Source: Lachnospiraceae bacterium
GTDB lineage: Bacteria; Bacillota; Clostridia; Lachnospirales; Lachnospiraceae
Direction: 5' to 3'
Assembly (NCBI GenBank): GCA_011959805.1
Contig: BLMC01000012.1
Coordinates: 1 to 59,231 of the forward strand
Length of the DNA stretch: 59,231 nt
This document shows positions 7,727 through 16,105 of the stretch, one piece after another. Every line of letters starts with the position of its first letter. The first letter of the stretch is position 1. A program made the translations under genes and the position numbers. The notes under the pieces were generated by a model. The model was not told the origin of the DNA. It worked only from the letters and a program-made list of their open reading frames with translations, and did no database searches.

Positions 7727-8152
7727 ATGAAAATACTTATGTTAGTGCTTAACGAACAAGAGGAAAGAGCGATTGAAAAAATTACCACCGCATTATCCGA
7801 TTTTGTTCAATTTGAAGATATACGGAATATTCCTGTTTCTGTCTTGTCATTTCCGGGACTGGAAATCAGACAGCACCAACGCCGGGTACTTCAAGGCGGG
7901 GCGGACGTGAGCCTTACCCGTCTTGAATACAGCACGCTTGTACTCCTTGCTTCTAATCCCGGCATTGTCCTCACAAGGACGCAAATTTTTGAAGCTGTTT
8001 GGAACATGGATAGCGATAGCTGCCATTCGAGCGTTGTCAACGTGATTTGCAATCTGCGGAAAAAGATAGAGCCAGACAGCAAAAAACCGACTTATATAAA
8101 AACCGTGTTAGGTGTCGGCTACAAATTTGACATGAGAAACGCCGGGGAATGA
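7727..8152 (+). CDS. OmpR/PhoB-type winged-helix protein lacking a receiver
   Basis: A 141-residue protein. The C-terminal ~95 residues are a Trans_reg_C winged helix (LTRLEYSTLVLLASNPGIVLTRTQ, VNVICNLRKKIEP, VLGVGYKF). The N terminus is too short for a receiver domain and has no phospho-acceptor Asp context. No good ribosome-binding site is visible at the ATG, so it may be translationally coupled or poorly expressed. Receiver-less versions are seen in Clostridial mobile elements; the target is unknown. Confidence 0.7.
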   Translation: MKILMLVLNEQEERAIEKITTALSDFVQFEDIRNIPVSVLSFPGLEIRQHQRRVLQGGADVSLTRLEYSTLVLLASNPGIVLTRTQIFEAVWNMDSDSCHSSVVNVICNLRKKIEPDSKKPTYIKTVLGVGYKFDMRNAGE

Positions 8153-8185
8153 CTTCTTTTATTACTGTCATTCTCCGGCAATCTT

Positions 8186-8500
8186 TTATCGTTCCAGTGC
8201 CCTCTCTATCTTCTGTTTCTGCCCTTTCAAATCATTCTGTTTTTCATATAGGTTACTGCGTTCTTTGCAGAGTTCTTTCATGCGCTCCAACTGCGCTCGC
8301 ACTCCCTCTCGGCAATCCGGCTCTATCTTCTTATATTCCCCGGTCAGATTGCGGATTGTATTATTGTTTTCCTTTATCTGTTCCGAAAGACATACCCAGT
8401 CTATCAGATTTTGCACTTCTTTATCCGTTTCATAAAGGTCTGTATCTGCTACAATTTTAGCACACAGCCGTATCATAACTTTCTTCTCCATATCCGTCAT
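8186..8500 (-). CDS. Helical protein downstream of MobV relaxase, unknown
   Basis: A 104-residue, strongly charged and probably coiled-coil protein (NLYEKQNDLKGQKQKIERAL at the end). It starts 19 bp after the MobV gene, behind GGGG, so it belongs to the mobilisation operon. E3 has a shortened version (19698-19787) that keeps only the two ends. The family is not recognised; an accessory role in mobilisation is inferred from position. Confidence 0.55.
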   Translation of the reverse strand: MTDMEKKVMIRLCAKIVADTDLYETDKEVQNLIDWVCLSEQIKENNNTIRNLTGEYKKIEPDCREGVRAQLERMKELCKERSNLYEKQNDLKGQKQKIERALER

Positions 8501-8519
8501 ATCCTGTCAATCCCCTTTC

Positions 8520-9890
8520 CTATCGGCTCATTTCAAAGGCACGTTTCGGGCGTTTATTTGCCTTTTCTGCCTGTTCTATTGCCTTTGACTGTTCTACTAT
8601 CAACTGCACCTGTTCTCTGCCTAAATGACGCTTCAAACGTCCTAAATCAGTCGCTTTTTCCTGCAATCGTTCTATGGTGTCACTCTGCTCCATAACTTTA
8701 TCTGTAAGGCGGCTAATCTGTTTCTGTTGTCCGTCCACTTTGGCGGTCAGCTTCCTGCTTTGCTCTGCAAGCTGTACGCATTTGATAGTCAGATTTTTTA
8801 CCACTTCTTTCAATTTCTCCACAAGCGGTAAAGCCTTTTTATCCCGGTATGCCTTTGCGCTCATCAATGCTCCCGGCTCTGCCAACTGCCATTTCACATC
8901 TTCATCATAGGCGTGAATATTGCGCTCCATAACCTCTTTTGACTGCACCATTTTATTGATTTCCTGCTGTAACTTTTTCTGCTGTTTCTCCAACTTTTCA
9001 TTTTCTGATAACAGCTTTTCTTTATCCTCCGTCAGCGTTTCCGCTTGTTCTTTCAGCAGATGATTTGTTGCGGTAAGTTCCGATACTTCCTGCCGGATTG
9101 CTTCGCCCTCTTTCCGTATCTGCTCCGTTTCCTGTCCTGCCGCTATCTGCTGATGAAGAATATCGGATAATTCCTCTTTACTGCCGGAAATTGTCTGTTC
9201 CAGTTCGGCAACTTCTTTCTGCCGTTCCTGCTTCTCAAAATTGAGTACAGATAAATGTTTGTTATGCGTGCCTAACTGTTTCCACTGTACGCCGTAACGC
9301 TCCATGACTTTTGACAGTTCCTGCTTCTCCGCTTCAATCCATTCATTCCATTCCGTCATTCCCCTTGTGCCGCCCTTAAATCCCTGTTCTGATAGTGCGC
9401 CTTTAAGTGAAACTCTCGTGTCAAGTCCACGCTTGCTGTTACAGATAAACGGAACAAAATCAATATGAATATGCGGTGTCTGCTCGTCCATATGCAAATG
9501 GCTTGAAAATACATATAGGTTCGGATTTCTTTTCTGAAACTCATCCATAAACTCACATAAAATTTCTTTCGCCAACTGCCCCTCATTGCTCTGTACGTTC
9601 ATATCGTCCTTATTGCCGATTTGAAAAATGACCTCATAAAATAATTTCTCCTGCTTTCCCCGGCGTATCTTCTCATAGTAATCGTCAATCTTTCGGTCAC
9701 TCCGTTTCTGTTTTGCGTTGTAGCGTTCCAGTGCTTCATCAAATAGATTGTGATAGACCTCTTTTATATTTGAGTGGCAAAATTCCACGTTATTCCGGAT
9801 ACGTTCCTTATCTACATTCTTTGCGCTAAAGGCTCTCGTATTGTGATTGACTGAACCTTTCCCCATCATGCCGCTAATCGTTCTTTCCAA
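8520..9890 (-). CDS. mobV: MobV-family relaxase (E2)
   Basis: About 456 residues. The N-terminal ~200 form a MobV/Pre relaxase domain: AFSAKNVDKER near the start, then the metal-binding HLHMDEQTPHIHIDFVPF signature. A long coiled coil (about 230-330) and a second helical region follow. MobV enzymes nick oriT and stay bound to the 5' end for transfer through a helper's channel. The TTG at 9890, 9 bp after GGAGG, is preferred over the ATG at 9908. The oriT-like hairpins lie just upstream (9928-9969). It is closely similar to the E3 copy. Confidence 0.9.
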   Translation of the reverse strand: MERTISGMMGKGSVNHNTRAFSAKNVDKERIRNNVEFCHSNIKEVYHNLFDEALERYNAKQKRSDRKIDDYYEKIRRGKQEKLFYEVIFQIGNKDDMNVQSNEGQLAKEILCEFMDEFQKRNPNLYVFSSHLHMDEQTPHIHIDFVPFICNSKRGLDTRVSLKGALSEQGFKGGTRGMTEWNEWIEAEKQELSKVMERYGVQWKQLGTHNKHLSVLNFEKQERQKEVAELEQTISGSKEELSDILHQQIAAGQETEQIRKEGEAIRQEVSELTATNHLLKEQAETLTEDKEKLLSENEKLEKQQKKLQQEINKMVQSKEVMERNIHAYDEDVKWQLAEPGALMSAKAYRDKKALPLVEKLKEVVKNLTIKCVQLAEQSRKLTAKVDGQQKQISRLTDKVMEQSDTIERLQEKATDLGRLKRHLGREQVQLIVEQSKAIEQAEKANKRPKRAFEMSR

Positions 9891-9927
9891 TAGGCATATC
9901 CTCCACATTCTATATACTGATTTTACT

Positions 9928-9969
9928 GCGCCGACAGGCGCAAGGCTTTGTTACTTTCCCGAAAGTAAC
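9928..9969. other. oriT-like hairpins upstream of mobV (E2)
   Basis: Two adjacent hairpins: GCGCC-GACA-GGCGC (9928-9941) and GTTACTTTC-CC-GAAAGTAAC (9950-9969). E3 has the same pair at 21600-21641. There the first stem is GTGCC-GATA-GGCAC, a compensatory change, and the second keeps its arms while the loop becomes TGC. The position directly upstream of the relaxase fits oriT. The nick site was not identified. Confidence 0.65.
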
Positions 9970-10112
9970 GCAAAAGCACTTTTGTCAGCTACGCCAACAA
10001 AAATGCAACCCGCAAGCGGGTTTTGCGCCCTGCCGGGGGCTTTCCGCCCTTCGGACGGTGGGCGGCATTTCGCCGCTTTGATACCGCCGCTTTCCGGCTT
10101 TCTCCCAACAAC

Positions 10113-10203
10113 GCAACATTGCAATGTCTATAATTTTTGCAACCTTACAATCTTCAAGAACGCAATTCCAAGACTGCAAAATTCTAATACCCTGCATTGT
10201 TGC
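10113..10203. repeat. Long imperfect inverted repeat between AAA ATPase and oriT (E2)
   Basis: Two 28-bp arms (10113-10140 and 10176-10203) share GCAACA-TGCA and ATT-TTTTGC parts in opposite orientation. The equivalent region of E3 (21784-21860) has a better-preserved version. It could be a replication origin, part of oriT or a transcript-ending structure. Confidence 0.6.
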
Positions 10204-10223
10204 GCTGTTGCCTTGCCTGTCCG

Positions 10224-11201
10224 TCACTGTCTGATTTTATCCAGTTCCCAATACCATGTACTGTTTATCCGCTTTGCCCGGACACCTAACTCTTTCTTTG
10301 CATTTTCCAATGTACGCTTCGATATGCCCTGTTCGTCCGCAAGACTGAAAATCTCATTGCTCTGCATGGCATTGTTTGTTTCTGCCAGTTCCCGGAGTAA
10401 CCGTTTCGCTTGTTCCATTTTATTTGCTTTGGGAGCAATGCCGCCTAAGACTTCATCAGCAGTAATCTCATAATCTCCGAGCCATTGAAAACCGTCCTCC
10501 GACAATGCAAATGCTTTTGGGTGTCCGAACGCCGCAAGGTTGTTTTTAATCTGCACCACAGCCCTTATATTTTCTTCCCCCTCTACTCTGCCGACCAACA
10601 AAACACTTCTTGCGACTGCAAAGAAATCAATCGAACCCATTCCCCGGTATGCCGCTTTATTTCCTGCCGCCTTGTTCATATGCCCGACAAGGACAATCGC
10701 ACACTGGTATCTCTCTGCCAGTGCCGCTAATTTCTTTGTCATATCCCTTGCTTCGTTTGCCCGGTTCATATCCATACCGCCGCCCAAATAGGCTTGTATC
10801 GGGTCTAAAATCAACAGCTTTGCGCCTGTTTTGATAATAGCTTGCTCTAACCGTTCATCTATCATGGAAAGTGATTTAATCTTTTCATCAATGACCGAAA
10901 TTTTCCCACAGTCTGCCCCCGCCTGTTCTAACCGGGGCTTTACCGTATCGGCAAGCCCGTCCTCCGCACTCTGATAGATTACATTCAAAGGCTCTGTCAG
11001 TTTCATTTCACTGTCTATGCCCTCTCCTTTTGACAGTTTCGCCGCTATGTTCAGTACAAATGTTGTCTTCCCATCGCCCGGATCGCCTTGAACAATAGTC
11101 AGCTTGCCATAAGGGATATATGGGAACCAAAGCCAAGAAACTTCCTGCGACTGTATCTCCGACAATTTAATCAACCGTAATTCTGTTTTTGTTTCTTCCA
11201 T
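10224..11201 (-). CDS. RepA-like AAA ATPase (E2)
   Basis: A 325-residue RecA-fold ATPase (AAA_25/RepA helicase-like): Walker A GDPGDGKTT (about 40-48), Walker B LLILDPIQAYLGGG, a sensor GHMNKAAGNKAAYRGMGS, and a C-terminal winged helix (SNEIFSLADEQGISKRTLE). Proteins of this type are hexameric helicases encoded on plasmids and mobilisable elements, probably acting in element replication. GGAGGG precedes the ATG. It lies downstream of the integrase and upstream of the oriT/MobV region. E3 has a close homologue and E1 a truncated one. Confidence 0.85.
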   Translation of the reverse strand: MEETKTELRLIKLSEIQSQEVSWLWFPYIPYGKLTIVQGDPGDGKTTFVLNIAAKLSKGEGIDSEMKLTEPLNVIYQSAEDGLADTVKPRLEQAGADCGKISVIDEKIKSLSMIDERLEQAIIKTGAKLLILDPIQAYLGGGMDMNRANEARDMTKKLAALAERYQCAIVLVGHMNKAAGNKAAYRGMGSIDFFAVARSVLLVGRVEGEENIRAVVQIKNNLAAFGHPKAFALSEDGFQWLGDYEITADEVLGGIAPKANKMEQAKRLLRELAETNNAMQSNEIFSLADEQGISKRTLENAKKELGVRAKRINSTWYWELDKIRQ

Positions 11202-11239
11202 AAGCCCTCCATTTCTGAAAAATCGTTGTCACTGGAAGA

Positions 11240-11282
11240 AACCTCTGCTATACTGATATTGTGATTATTGATAACAGAGGTT
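11240..11282. promoter_or_regulatory. Inverted repeat/promoter between integrase and AAA gene (E2)
   Basis: AACCTCTG (11240-11247) pairs with CAGAGGTT (11275-11282), extendable by TAT/ATA with one mismatch. A minus-strand -10-like sequence (AGTATAGC) lies inside. Counterparts exist in the other three elements. Confidence 0.5.
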
Positions 11283-11299
11283 TTCCAGTTATCACAGCC

Positions 11300-12376
11300 C
11301 TAACAGTTGCCGCTGTCGGGGCTATTTCCTTTTTCGTTGTCAAGTAAGTCTGCCACTCTCCGTTGCTGATTAGGATATAAATGTCCGTAGGTATTCAATG
11401 TAATGCGAATATCCTTGTGTCCTACCCTCTCTTTTATCAACAGCGGTTCTATACCCTTATTGATTAAATACGCCACATGAGAATGTCTAAGGTCATGTAC
11501 CCGGATATTCTTCACTCCGGCTTTTGCTATTTGGCGTTTCATCTTATGCTGTACCGCTTCCTGCACGATTGGGAAAAGTCTTTCATCGTCCGGCATACCA
11601 TAGTGACCGTCAACAAAGTCTTTAATCTCCTTTTTCAAAAACTCCGGGATTTCAATGGTTCTTACCGACTGCTTTGTTTTCGGTTCTGTAATAACGTCCT
11701 GCCTGCCAGTGCGATAATAAGTTTTGGTAATGCTGATTTGATTATTTTCAATACTTATATCGCCTTTTGTCAAAGCTAATAATTCGCCAATCCTACAGCC
11801 CGTCCAAAAGAGGATTTCAAAGATTAAATAATATCGTGTTCCCGGCTCAATCGTCTGAATAAATCGCTGATATTCCTCTGTTGTCCAAAAGTCCAAACTT
11901 CTTGAATCGGAATTTCCCATACGCTTCACTTTCTTACACGGATTTGTGTGCAAATCATAAATGCGTGACGCATGAGTAAATATACAAGTCAACTGATTTT
12001 GTATCATTCTCAAATAGCTTTCCGAAAATCCCTTTGTCTGCATTTCGTTCTGCCACTGTATAATTTGTGAAGCGGTAATCTCACTTAACATCTGTTCGCC
12101 AAAATACGGAATAATGTGTTGCTCCATCATATACCGTTTATTCTTCATGGTGCGGTCTTTTAACTCATTCTGCTTATCCTCAAAATAGACCTCCATAAAT
12201 TCGCTCAACTTCATATCCATGCTTCGGCTACTGCTCAATTTCTTTTGCCGCTCATACTCTAACGCTTCTCTTTTTGTTTCAAATCCCTTCTTTCTCCGCT
12301 TTTTCTTCTCTCCTTTTGCCGTTGTTTCAAACCATTGCGCCGACCACTTTTTTGTGTCTTTCTCCTTATAAGCCAT
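11300..12376 (-). CDS. int: Tyrosine integrase (E2)
   Basis: A 358-residue phage-type integrase. The N-terminal arm-binding domain (KKWSAQWFETTAKGEKKKRR) is followed by a SAM-like core-binding domain (about 60-155) and the catalytic domain with R (TGCRIGE), HDLRHSH, VGHKD and the NTYGHLY tyrosine. All catalytic residues are present. It recombines the element with the tuf 3' end, judging from the flanking att copies. AAGGAG precedes the ATG. The xis gene is just upstream. Its likely arm sites are the GGCACC repeats at both ends of E2. Confidence 0.92.
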   Translation of the reverse strand: MAYKEKDTKKWSAQWFETTAKGEKKKRRKKGFETKREALEYERQKKLSSSRSMDMKLSEFMEVYFEDKQNELKDRTMKNKRYMMEQHIIPYFGEQMLSEITASQIIQWQNEMQTKGFSESYLRMIQNQLTCIFTHASRIYDLHTNPCKKVKRMGNSDSRSLDFWTTEEYQRFIQTIEPGTRYYLIFEILFWTGCRIGELLALTKGDISIENNQISITKTYYRTGRQDVITEPKTKQSVRTIEIPEFLKKEIKDFVDGHYGMPDDERLFPIVQEAVQHKMKRQIAKAGVKNIRVHDLRHSHVAYLINKGIEPLLIKERVGHKDIRITLNTYGHLYPNQQRRVADLLDNEKGNSPDSGNC

Positions 12377-12394
12377 ACTGTCACGCTCCTTTCC

Positions 12395-12589
12395 TTAGCT
12401 TATTGATAACTCATAACCGTACATTTTCTTTGCCCAAAACGCCCTCGGAATACGTCCTGCCATTGTAATATACCCCTGTCCTGCAAGTTCCCTGTTCAGT
12501 TCTTTTACAATCTTGTAGGCATGAGATTTTGAACAATTTAACTCTTTGGCTATATCTTCCGCACTCATCATATAACGGTAGTTTGCCAC
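12395..12589 (-). CDS. xis: Excisionase-like helix-turn-helix protein (E2)
   Basis: A 64-residue protein with a GTG start behind AGGAGG, 18 bp before the integrase. HTH MSAEDIAKELNCSKSHAYKIV, then IPRAFWAKKMYGYE, conserved with the E1, E3 and E4 copies. It is a probable recombination directionality factor. Confidence 0.8.
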   Translation of the reverse strand: MANYRYMMSAEDIAKELNCSKSHAYKIVKELNRELAGQGYITMAGRIPRAFWAKKMYGYELSIS

Positions 12590-12835
12590 ACGTTTGTCCT
12601 CCTTTCCCCTTTTAGAAACTCATTACAATATTTGTATTTTATATCTATACGAATTTCGTATATTCATATTATCACCTTATACATATAATGTCAACATTTC
12701 GTAAAAACATTTTTACGAACTTCGTATTTACATTTTTTCTATTTTTCTCTTTTATGTTTTTCGTATATGTGGTATGATAATTAATAAGATTTATGTTTTT
12801 CGTAATTATTCAACATATGAAAATAGGAGGTCACT
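12590..12835. promoter_or_regulatory. Divergent operator region of E2
   Basis: Repeated TTCGTA/TACGAA boxes occur between xis and the repressor (about 12649-12660, 12695-12728, 12758-12764, 12798-12803), including TTCGTAAAAA...TTTTTACGAA arms. A TATGAT -10-like box lies near 12773. They are probable operators for the adjacent repressor. E4 has related TACG-type boxes and a repressor of the same subfamily. Confidence 0.55.
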
Positions 12836-13318
12836 ATGGGTGATGGAAAGAAGCTGAAAGAAATACTTGATAGTAAGAATACAAATGTTCGTCAGATTGC
12901 AAAGGCTACGGGAATTAGTGCTACAACACTATATTCTATTATCCAAAAGGATTCCAATATCCGATTTGACTTTGCTTTACGGTTGGCAAATGAATTAGAA
13001 ATTGATGTGAATGAGATATGCGCCGCCAGTCCGTTCTCCGGCGCTATTACAGAAGAAGAAATATATCCCACGCTCCCCGATGGACTGAATGGGGCTCTTG
13101 ACGGAAACCGGGTAAAGGTATATTTAAAAAATTCACTATATCCGCTTATGTATCTGTTTGGAAAAAATAGTATGCCCGATGTGGATAACCTGTTGACTTC
13201 ATTTTATCAGTTAGACGATGAAGCAAGAAAGGAAGTAGTGGAAACGATACAGTTCAAATTACAGTATCACAAAGACAAAGAGCGGGCAGAACAAGTAAAG
13301 CAAATAAAAGGTTGGTAA
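12836..13318 (+). CDS. XRE/Cro-type repressor (E2)
   Basis: A 160-residue protein. The N-terminal ~65 residues form an HTH (NVRQIAKATGISATTLYSIIQ, then NIRFDFALRLANELEIDVNEI). The C-terminal helical domain is of unknown fold. It is clearly related to the E4 repressor (ATTLYSIIQ versus PTTLYSIIQ) and not to those of E1 and E3. GGAGG lies 7 bp before the ATG. It is likely the lysogeny-type repressor of xis/int, acting on the TTCGTA boxes. Confidence 0.8.
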   Translation: MGDGKKLKEILDSKNTNVRQIAKATGISATTLYSIIQKDSNIRFDFALRLANELEIDVNEICAASPFSGAITEEEIYPTLPDGLNGALDGNRVKVYLKNSLYPLMYLFGKNSMPDVDNLLTSFYQLDDEARKEVVETIQFKLQYHKDKERAEQVKQIKGW

Positions 13319-13326
13319 AAATACAA

Positions 13327-13368
13327 ACTCCGATGAAACTTGGCACCATTTTCATCGGAGTTCTTTTT
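13327..13368 (+). terminator. Repressor terminator with an arm site in its loop (E2)
   Basis: ACTCCGATGAAA pairs with TTTCATCGGAGT, followed by TCTTTTT. The loop holds the GGCACC motif at 13342-13347. Confidence 0.8.
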
Positions 13369-13387
13369 ATGGCACCGTTTAGGCACC
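13342..13387 (+). repeat. E2 right arm-type repeats (three GGCACC)
   Basis: GGCACC at 13342-13347, 13371-13376 and 13382-13387; the last two have the 11-bp period seen in the left-arm pair at 6557-6573. Confidence 0.7.
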
Positions 13388-13423
13388 GTTTTACACATTT
13401 TCACTGTTGCAAAGTTTCAAAAA

Positions 13424-13449
13424 GGGCTTCCCGATTTCTCGGAAAGCCC
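13424..13449. terminator. tuf-type terminator beside att copy B
   Basis: GGGCTT-CCGA pairs with TCGG-AAGCCC just left of the tuf-like 3' end. It is placed like the terminator downstream of the real tuf but has a different sequence. Confidence 0.65.
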
Positions 13450-13472
13450 CATAAAATCTAGCTTTTTACTAA

Positions 13473-13526
13473 TTACTCGATGATAGTAGCCACACGACCA
13501 GAACCAACTGTTCTACCACCCTCACG
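13473..13526 (-). repeat. att site B: copy of tuf 3' end
   Basis: Encodes [17 protein letters not shown] plus stop on the minus strand, with a few silent differences from tuf. It is the junction between E2 and E3. Confidence 0.88.
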
Positions 13527-13629
13527 ATTCGTAGGGAACATAATCACAATACTTTTTCATATATTTCATTGGATTTTGTCTTTATATTCTCCTATTTCGA
13601 CCGTATTATTTGAGACTTTCAAATTTTTT

Positions 13630-13646
13630 AGAACCAAAATAGAACC
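13630..13646 (+). repeat. E3 left arm-type repeats (AGAACC pair)
   Basis: AGAACC at 13630-13635 and 13641-13646, 11-bp period, preceded by CAAATTTTTT. The 30-bp context matches the right-end copy at 24939-24955 at all but two positions. Confidence 0.75.
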
Positions 13647-13678
13647 ACAAAATAATTATAGCATTTTCAGAATTACCC

Positions 13679-15130
13679 TCAATTTATACTTCCTATGTCC
13701 TCAATTTTTATATAATTCAAAATAGCTAATGCAGCATCAAAACTTCCTCTATAATGCATATCTCGTTCATAAGTACATTTTGATATTACGTTTTTAAGTT
13801 TTTCAACATTTTCAACTCCAAACAAAACATACATTTTTTCACAATATTTTCGAGATTTCATCTTTTCCCACTCATACATTCTTTCTCCAGCATAAACATA
13901 ACACGTCGGAAACCAACAACTATCTCTATATGATGTACTCTCACTTACCAAATCAAAGGCATTAAATACTTGATAAAGGAATAAGTCTGCCTGGGCTAAT
14001 GTTTCCTTTGTATATATTGGATATTTTTCTCTTTCACAGCATAATGTATTTCCCATCAAAGTAAATAAATCTTTTTTCTCTGATTCCGGTTTGTAATATT
14101 CCTCTATAGGTCTGCTGTAGTGTCTAAATCTTGCATAATTTGTTGGTTTAAAAGAACCGCCAAATCCTGAATCAATCAAAAAATATGTATTACTTAATAC
14201 TTTATTCAATGTTTCATAATCTTCAAAATGTCTTAAAAATGTTACTGTACAGATAAACAGTTCCCAAATAAGCGTTTTGAAAACATCGCACTCTATGTCG
14301 CCATAAGAATTTGCTTTGTCATTAAAAGTCTTAACACAAGTAAGCGTATTGTAAAATCTTTCAAATATTTCGCACAATAACCTTCCCATATCACAATCAG
14401 TTTCTAAAAGAGCATCCAAAAAGTCTAAAAAGTAATCTCGAACATTTTTTGTCTTCATCCATGTTTCATATACTTGTTGTCCAGCATTTAAGTCTTTATC
14501 GTAATAGGATTTTAATATTTCAATATACTGATCAATAAATCGTCTGATTATTAGATTCTGTTTTCTAACATCGCTACTTCCTTTTAACTGCCGAACTAAA
14601 TCCTGCAAAGGGAAAAGGTTTACACTATCTTCCTCTAGCCACTCCGGTTTGAATCCCAATTTAGGTTTTTTAAATAATGGTTTTTCATATATATTCCGTA
14701 ATAATTTTTCATATTCTGCTTCATACTGTTCCGCATTTGATAAATCAACATAAATCCTTGATTTAATATAGACAGGAACATACGGATTTCCTTCCTCATC
14801 ACACTCCGCAATAATAGGAATAAATTTTTCTTGATTTACTTTTCCATATATTTCAGTTGAAATAATAGCTGTTTCATCACCTACTCCCCCTTTTCTATTA
14901 TTAGCTTTATCTGCATACTTTTGATCACAGACTATAAGAACTTTGTCAACTTCTGAGTTATTGACGCACTGCTCCATAAAAGCATATTTATCTTGCCCTT
15001 CCTTTAAATCCCATTTATCCAAAACAACATCTACCCCATGTGACACCAAGCGCTCAGCTAATGGCATAGTTATATCATCACTGCTCCAAGAATAGGATAT
15101 AAAAACCTTTGGTATTTTATCTTCTTTCAC
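13679..15130 (-). CDS. SEFIR/TIR-domain protein
   Basis: A 483-residue protein. Residues about 6-150 form a SEFIR (TIR-related) domain: KVFISYSWSSDD, VDVVLDKWDLKEGQD, VLIVCDQKYADKANNRKGGV and the following IISTEI. TIR-like domains in prokaryotes often degrade NAD+ or signal cell suicide on phage infection. The remaining ~330 residues are helical and unrecognised, possibly a sensor. The GTG start follows AGGAG. It is the last gene of the cargo operon, about 60 bp after the restriction endonuclease. A defence role is inferred from domain and context. Confidence 0.75.
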   Translation of the reverse strand: MKEDKIPKVFISYSWSSDDITMPLAERLVSHGVDVVLDKWDLKEGQDKYAFMEQCVNNSEVDKVLIVCDQKYADKANNRKGGVGDETAIISTEIYGKVNQEKFIPIIAECDEEGNPYVPVYIKSRIYVDLSNAEQYEAEYEKLLRNIYEKPLFKKPKLGFKPEWLEEDSVNLFPLQDLVRQLKGSSDVRKQNLIIRRFIDQYIEILKSYYDKDLNAGQQVYETWMKTKNVRDYFLDFLDALLETDCDMGRLLCEIFERFYNTLTCVKTFNDKANSYGDIECDVFKTLIWELFICTVTFLRHFEDYETLNKVLSNTYFLIDSGFGGSFKPTNYARFRHYSRPIEEYYKPESEKKDLFTLMGNTLCCEREKYPIYTKETLAQADLFLYQVFNAFDLVSESTSYRDSCWFPTCYVYAGERMYEWEKMKSRKYCEKMYVLFGVENVEKLKNVISKCTYERDMHYRGSFDAALAILNYIKIEDIGSIN

Positions 15131-15187
15131 GTTCTTCTCCTCTTAACCTATTAACCTCTAAACATCCAACATATTTCTATATAATTT

Positions 15188-16105
15188 CTATCTCGGTCCT
15201 AAAAACTTATCCCCATTCAAATGTATCATATGCTCCGGCATCTCCGCAATCCAGACTTCCGTTTCCCATGCCAAATTTTCTGAAAATCTCTTATAAGTCT
15301 TAAAATCAAGAAATGCTGTCACAAAGATTTTCCCTGCCGCTACACTCTTTGTCATTTCAGTTATTTCCAATATTCTTTTAGCGTCCATCGGACCTACGGA
15401 AGTCACTGATTCAACAAAATATATCCAGTCTTTATCTTCTCTGTACAAAACCACATCCGGCATCTTGTCATGCAAAGTTATTTCAAATCCCAATTCTTTT
15501 AACTTATCAACATTCTTTACCAAATCTTTCTCTATGGTATCACCAACATACAAACATTCTGAATTGGGCGCAAATCGTGGCGCAAATTCCCCAATAATAG
15601 CCTTTTGCAGTTCATTGTGTCTGCCTATAGAAAATTGAAAATCTGCTCCATTGATGCGCACCGGCATCATTGTCATTTTCTTTTTTGAAGCATACATGTC
15701 TACCAGTTTTTCATGATATTCCAAAAATCGACTTACAGACTTTTGCCATTCTGATGTTTGAAATGTCCTTACCATCTGCAATGTTTCTTCTGTAAGCCTG
15801 TACCTGTAATTAGGACTGTTTGTGGCTTTTCCATTATCCTCTACAAGTGCGGCATTGCGAAAATGATGTAATGCCTGTTTACGAAAAGTTTCCCTGCTGT
15901 TTTCCGCATAAGTTGATCCATAATATGTATTCGCAAATTGGATAATATCATGGATACGAATCCACTCATTTCCAGCATCTTTCCATAATGTATCCGGCTT
16001 TATCCCTGCCATTGCCAACAGCACATAACAGCAAATATCTGCCTGCTGCGCTTTAGGCATTCCTAGCATTTTCAGAAGTTCTCTTGCCTCATCAATTTTA
16101 TCCAC
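15188..16105 (-). CDS. BsuBI/PstI-type restriction endonuclease
   Basis: A 305-residue protein resembling the BsuBI/PstI family, whose members cut CTGCAG. The N-terminal ~130 residues look like a winged-helix region (RIHDIIQFAN, FRKQALHHF, YRYRLTEETL). The C-terminal catalytic part has an MPDVVLYRED... FVESVTSVGPM arrangement, fitting a PD-(D/E)XK active site. The GTG start overlaps the methylase stop by 8 bp, so the two are translationally coupled. It is the partner of the methylase at 16098-17585. Specificity is inferred from the family, not shown. Confidence 0.8.
   Translation of the reverse strand: MDKIDEARELLKMLGMPKAQQADICCYVLLAMAGIKPDTLWKDAGNEWIRIHDIIQFANTYYGSTYAENSRETFRKQALHHFRNAALVEDNGKATNSPNYRYRLTEETLQMVRTFQTSEWQKSVSRFLEYHEKLVDMYASKKKMTMMPVRINGADFQFSIGRHNELQKAIIGEFAPRFAPNSECLYVGDTIEKDLVKNVDKLKELGFEITLHDKMPDVVLYREDKDWIYFVESVTSVGPMDAKRILEITEMTKSVAAGKIFVTAFLDFKTYKRFSENLAWETEVWIAEMPEHMIHLNGDKFLGPR

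Larger units (their letters stand above)
6453..13526. mobile_element. Element E2: mobilisable element at tuf
   Basis: Bounded by tuf 3'-end copies at 6399-6452 and 13473-13526, about 7.1 kb. From the left: arm repeats, a cargo of HxlR regulator, flavin reductase and winged-helix protein, MobV relaxase, oriT-like region, AAA ATPase, integrase, xis, repressor, arm repeats, terminator, att. All genes look intact. It has a relaxase but no conjugation apparatus, so it would need a helper element. Confidence 0.85.
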
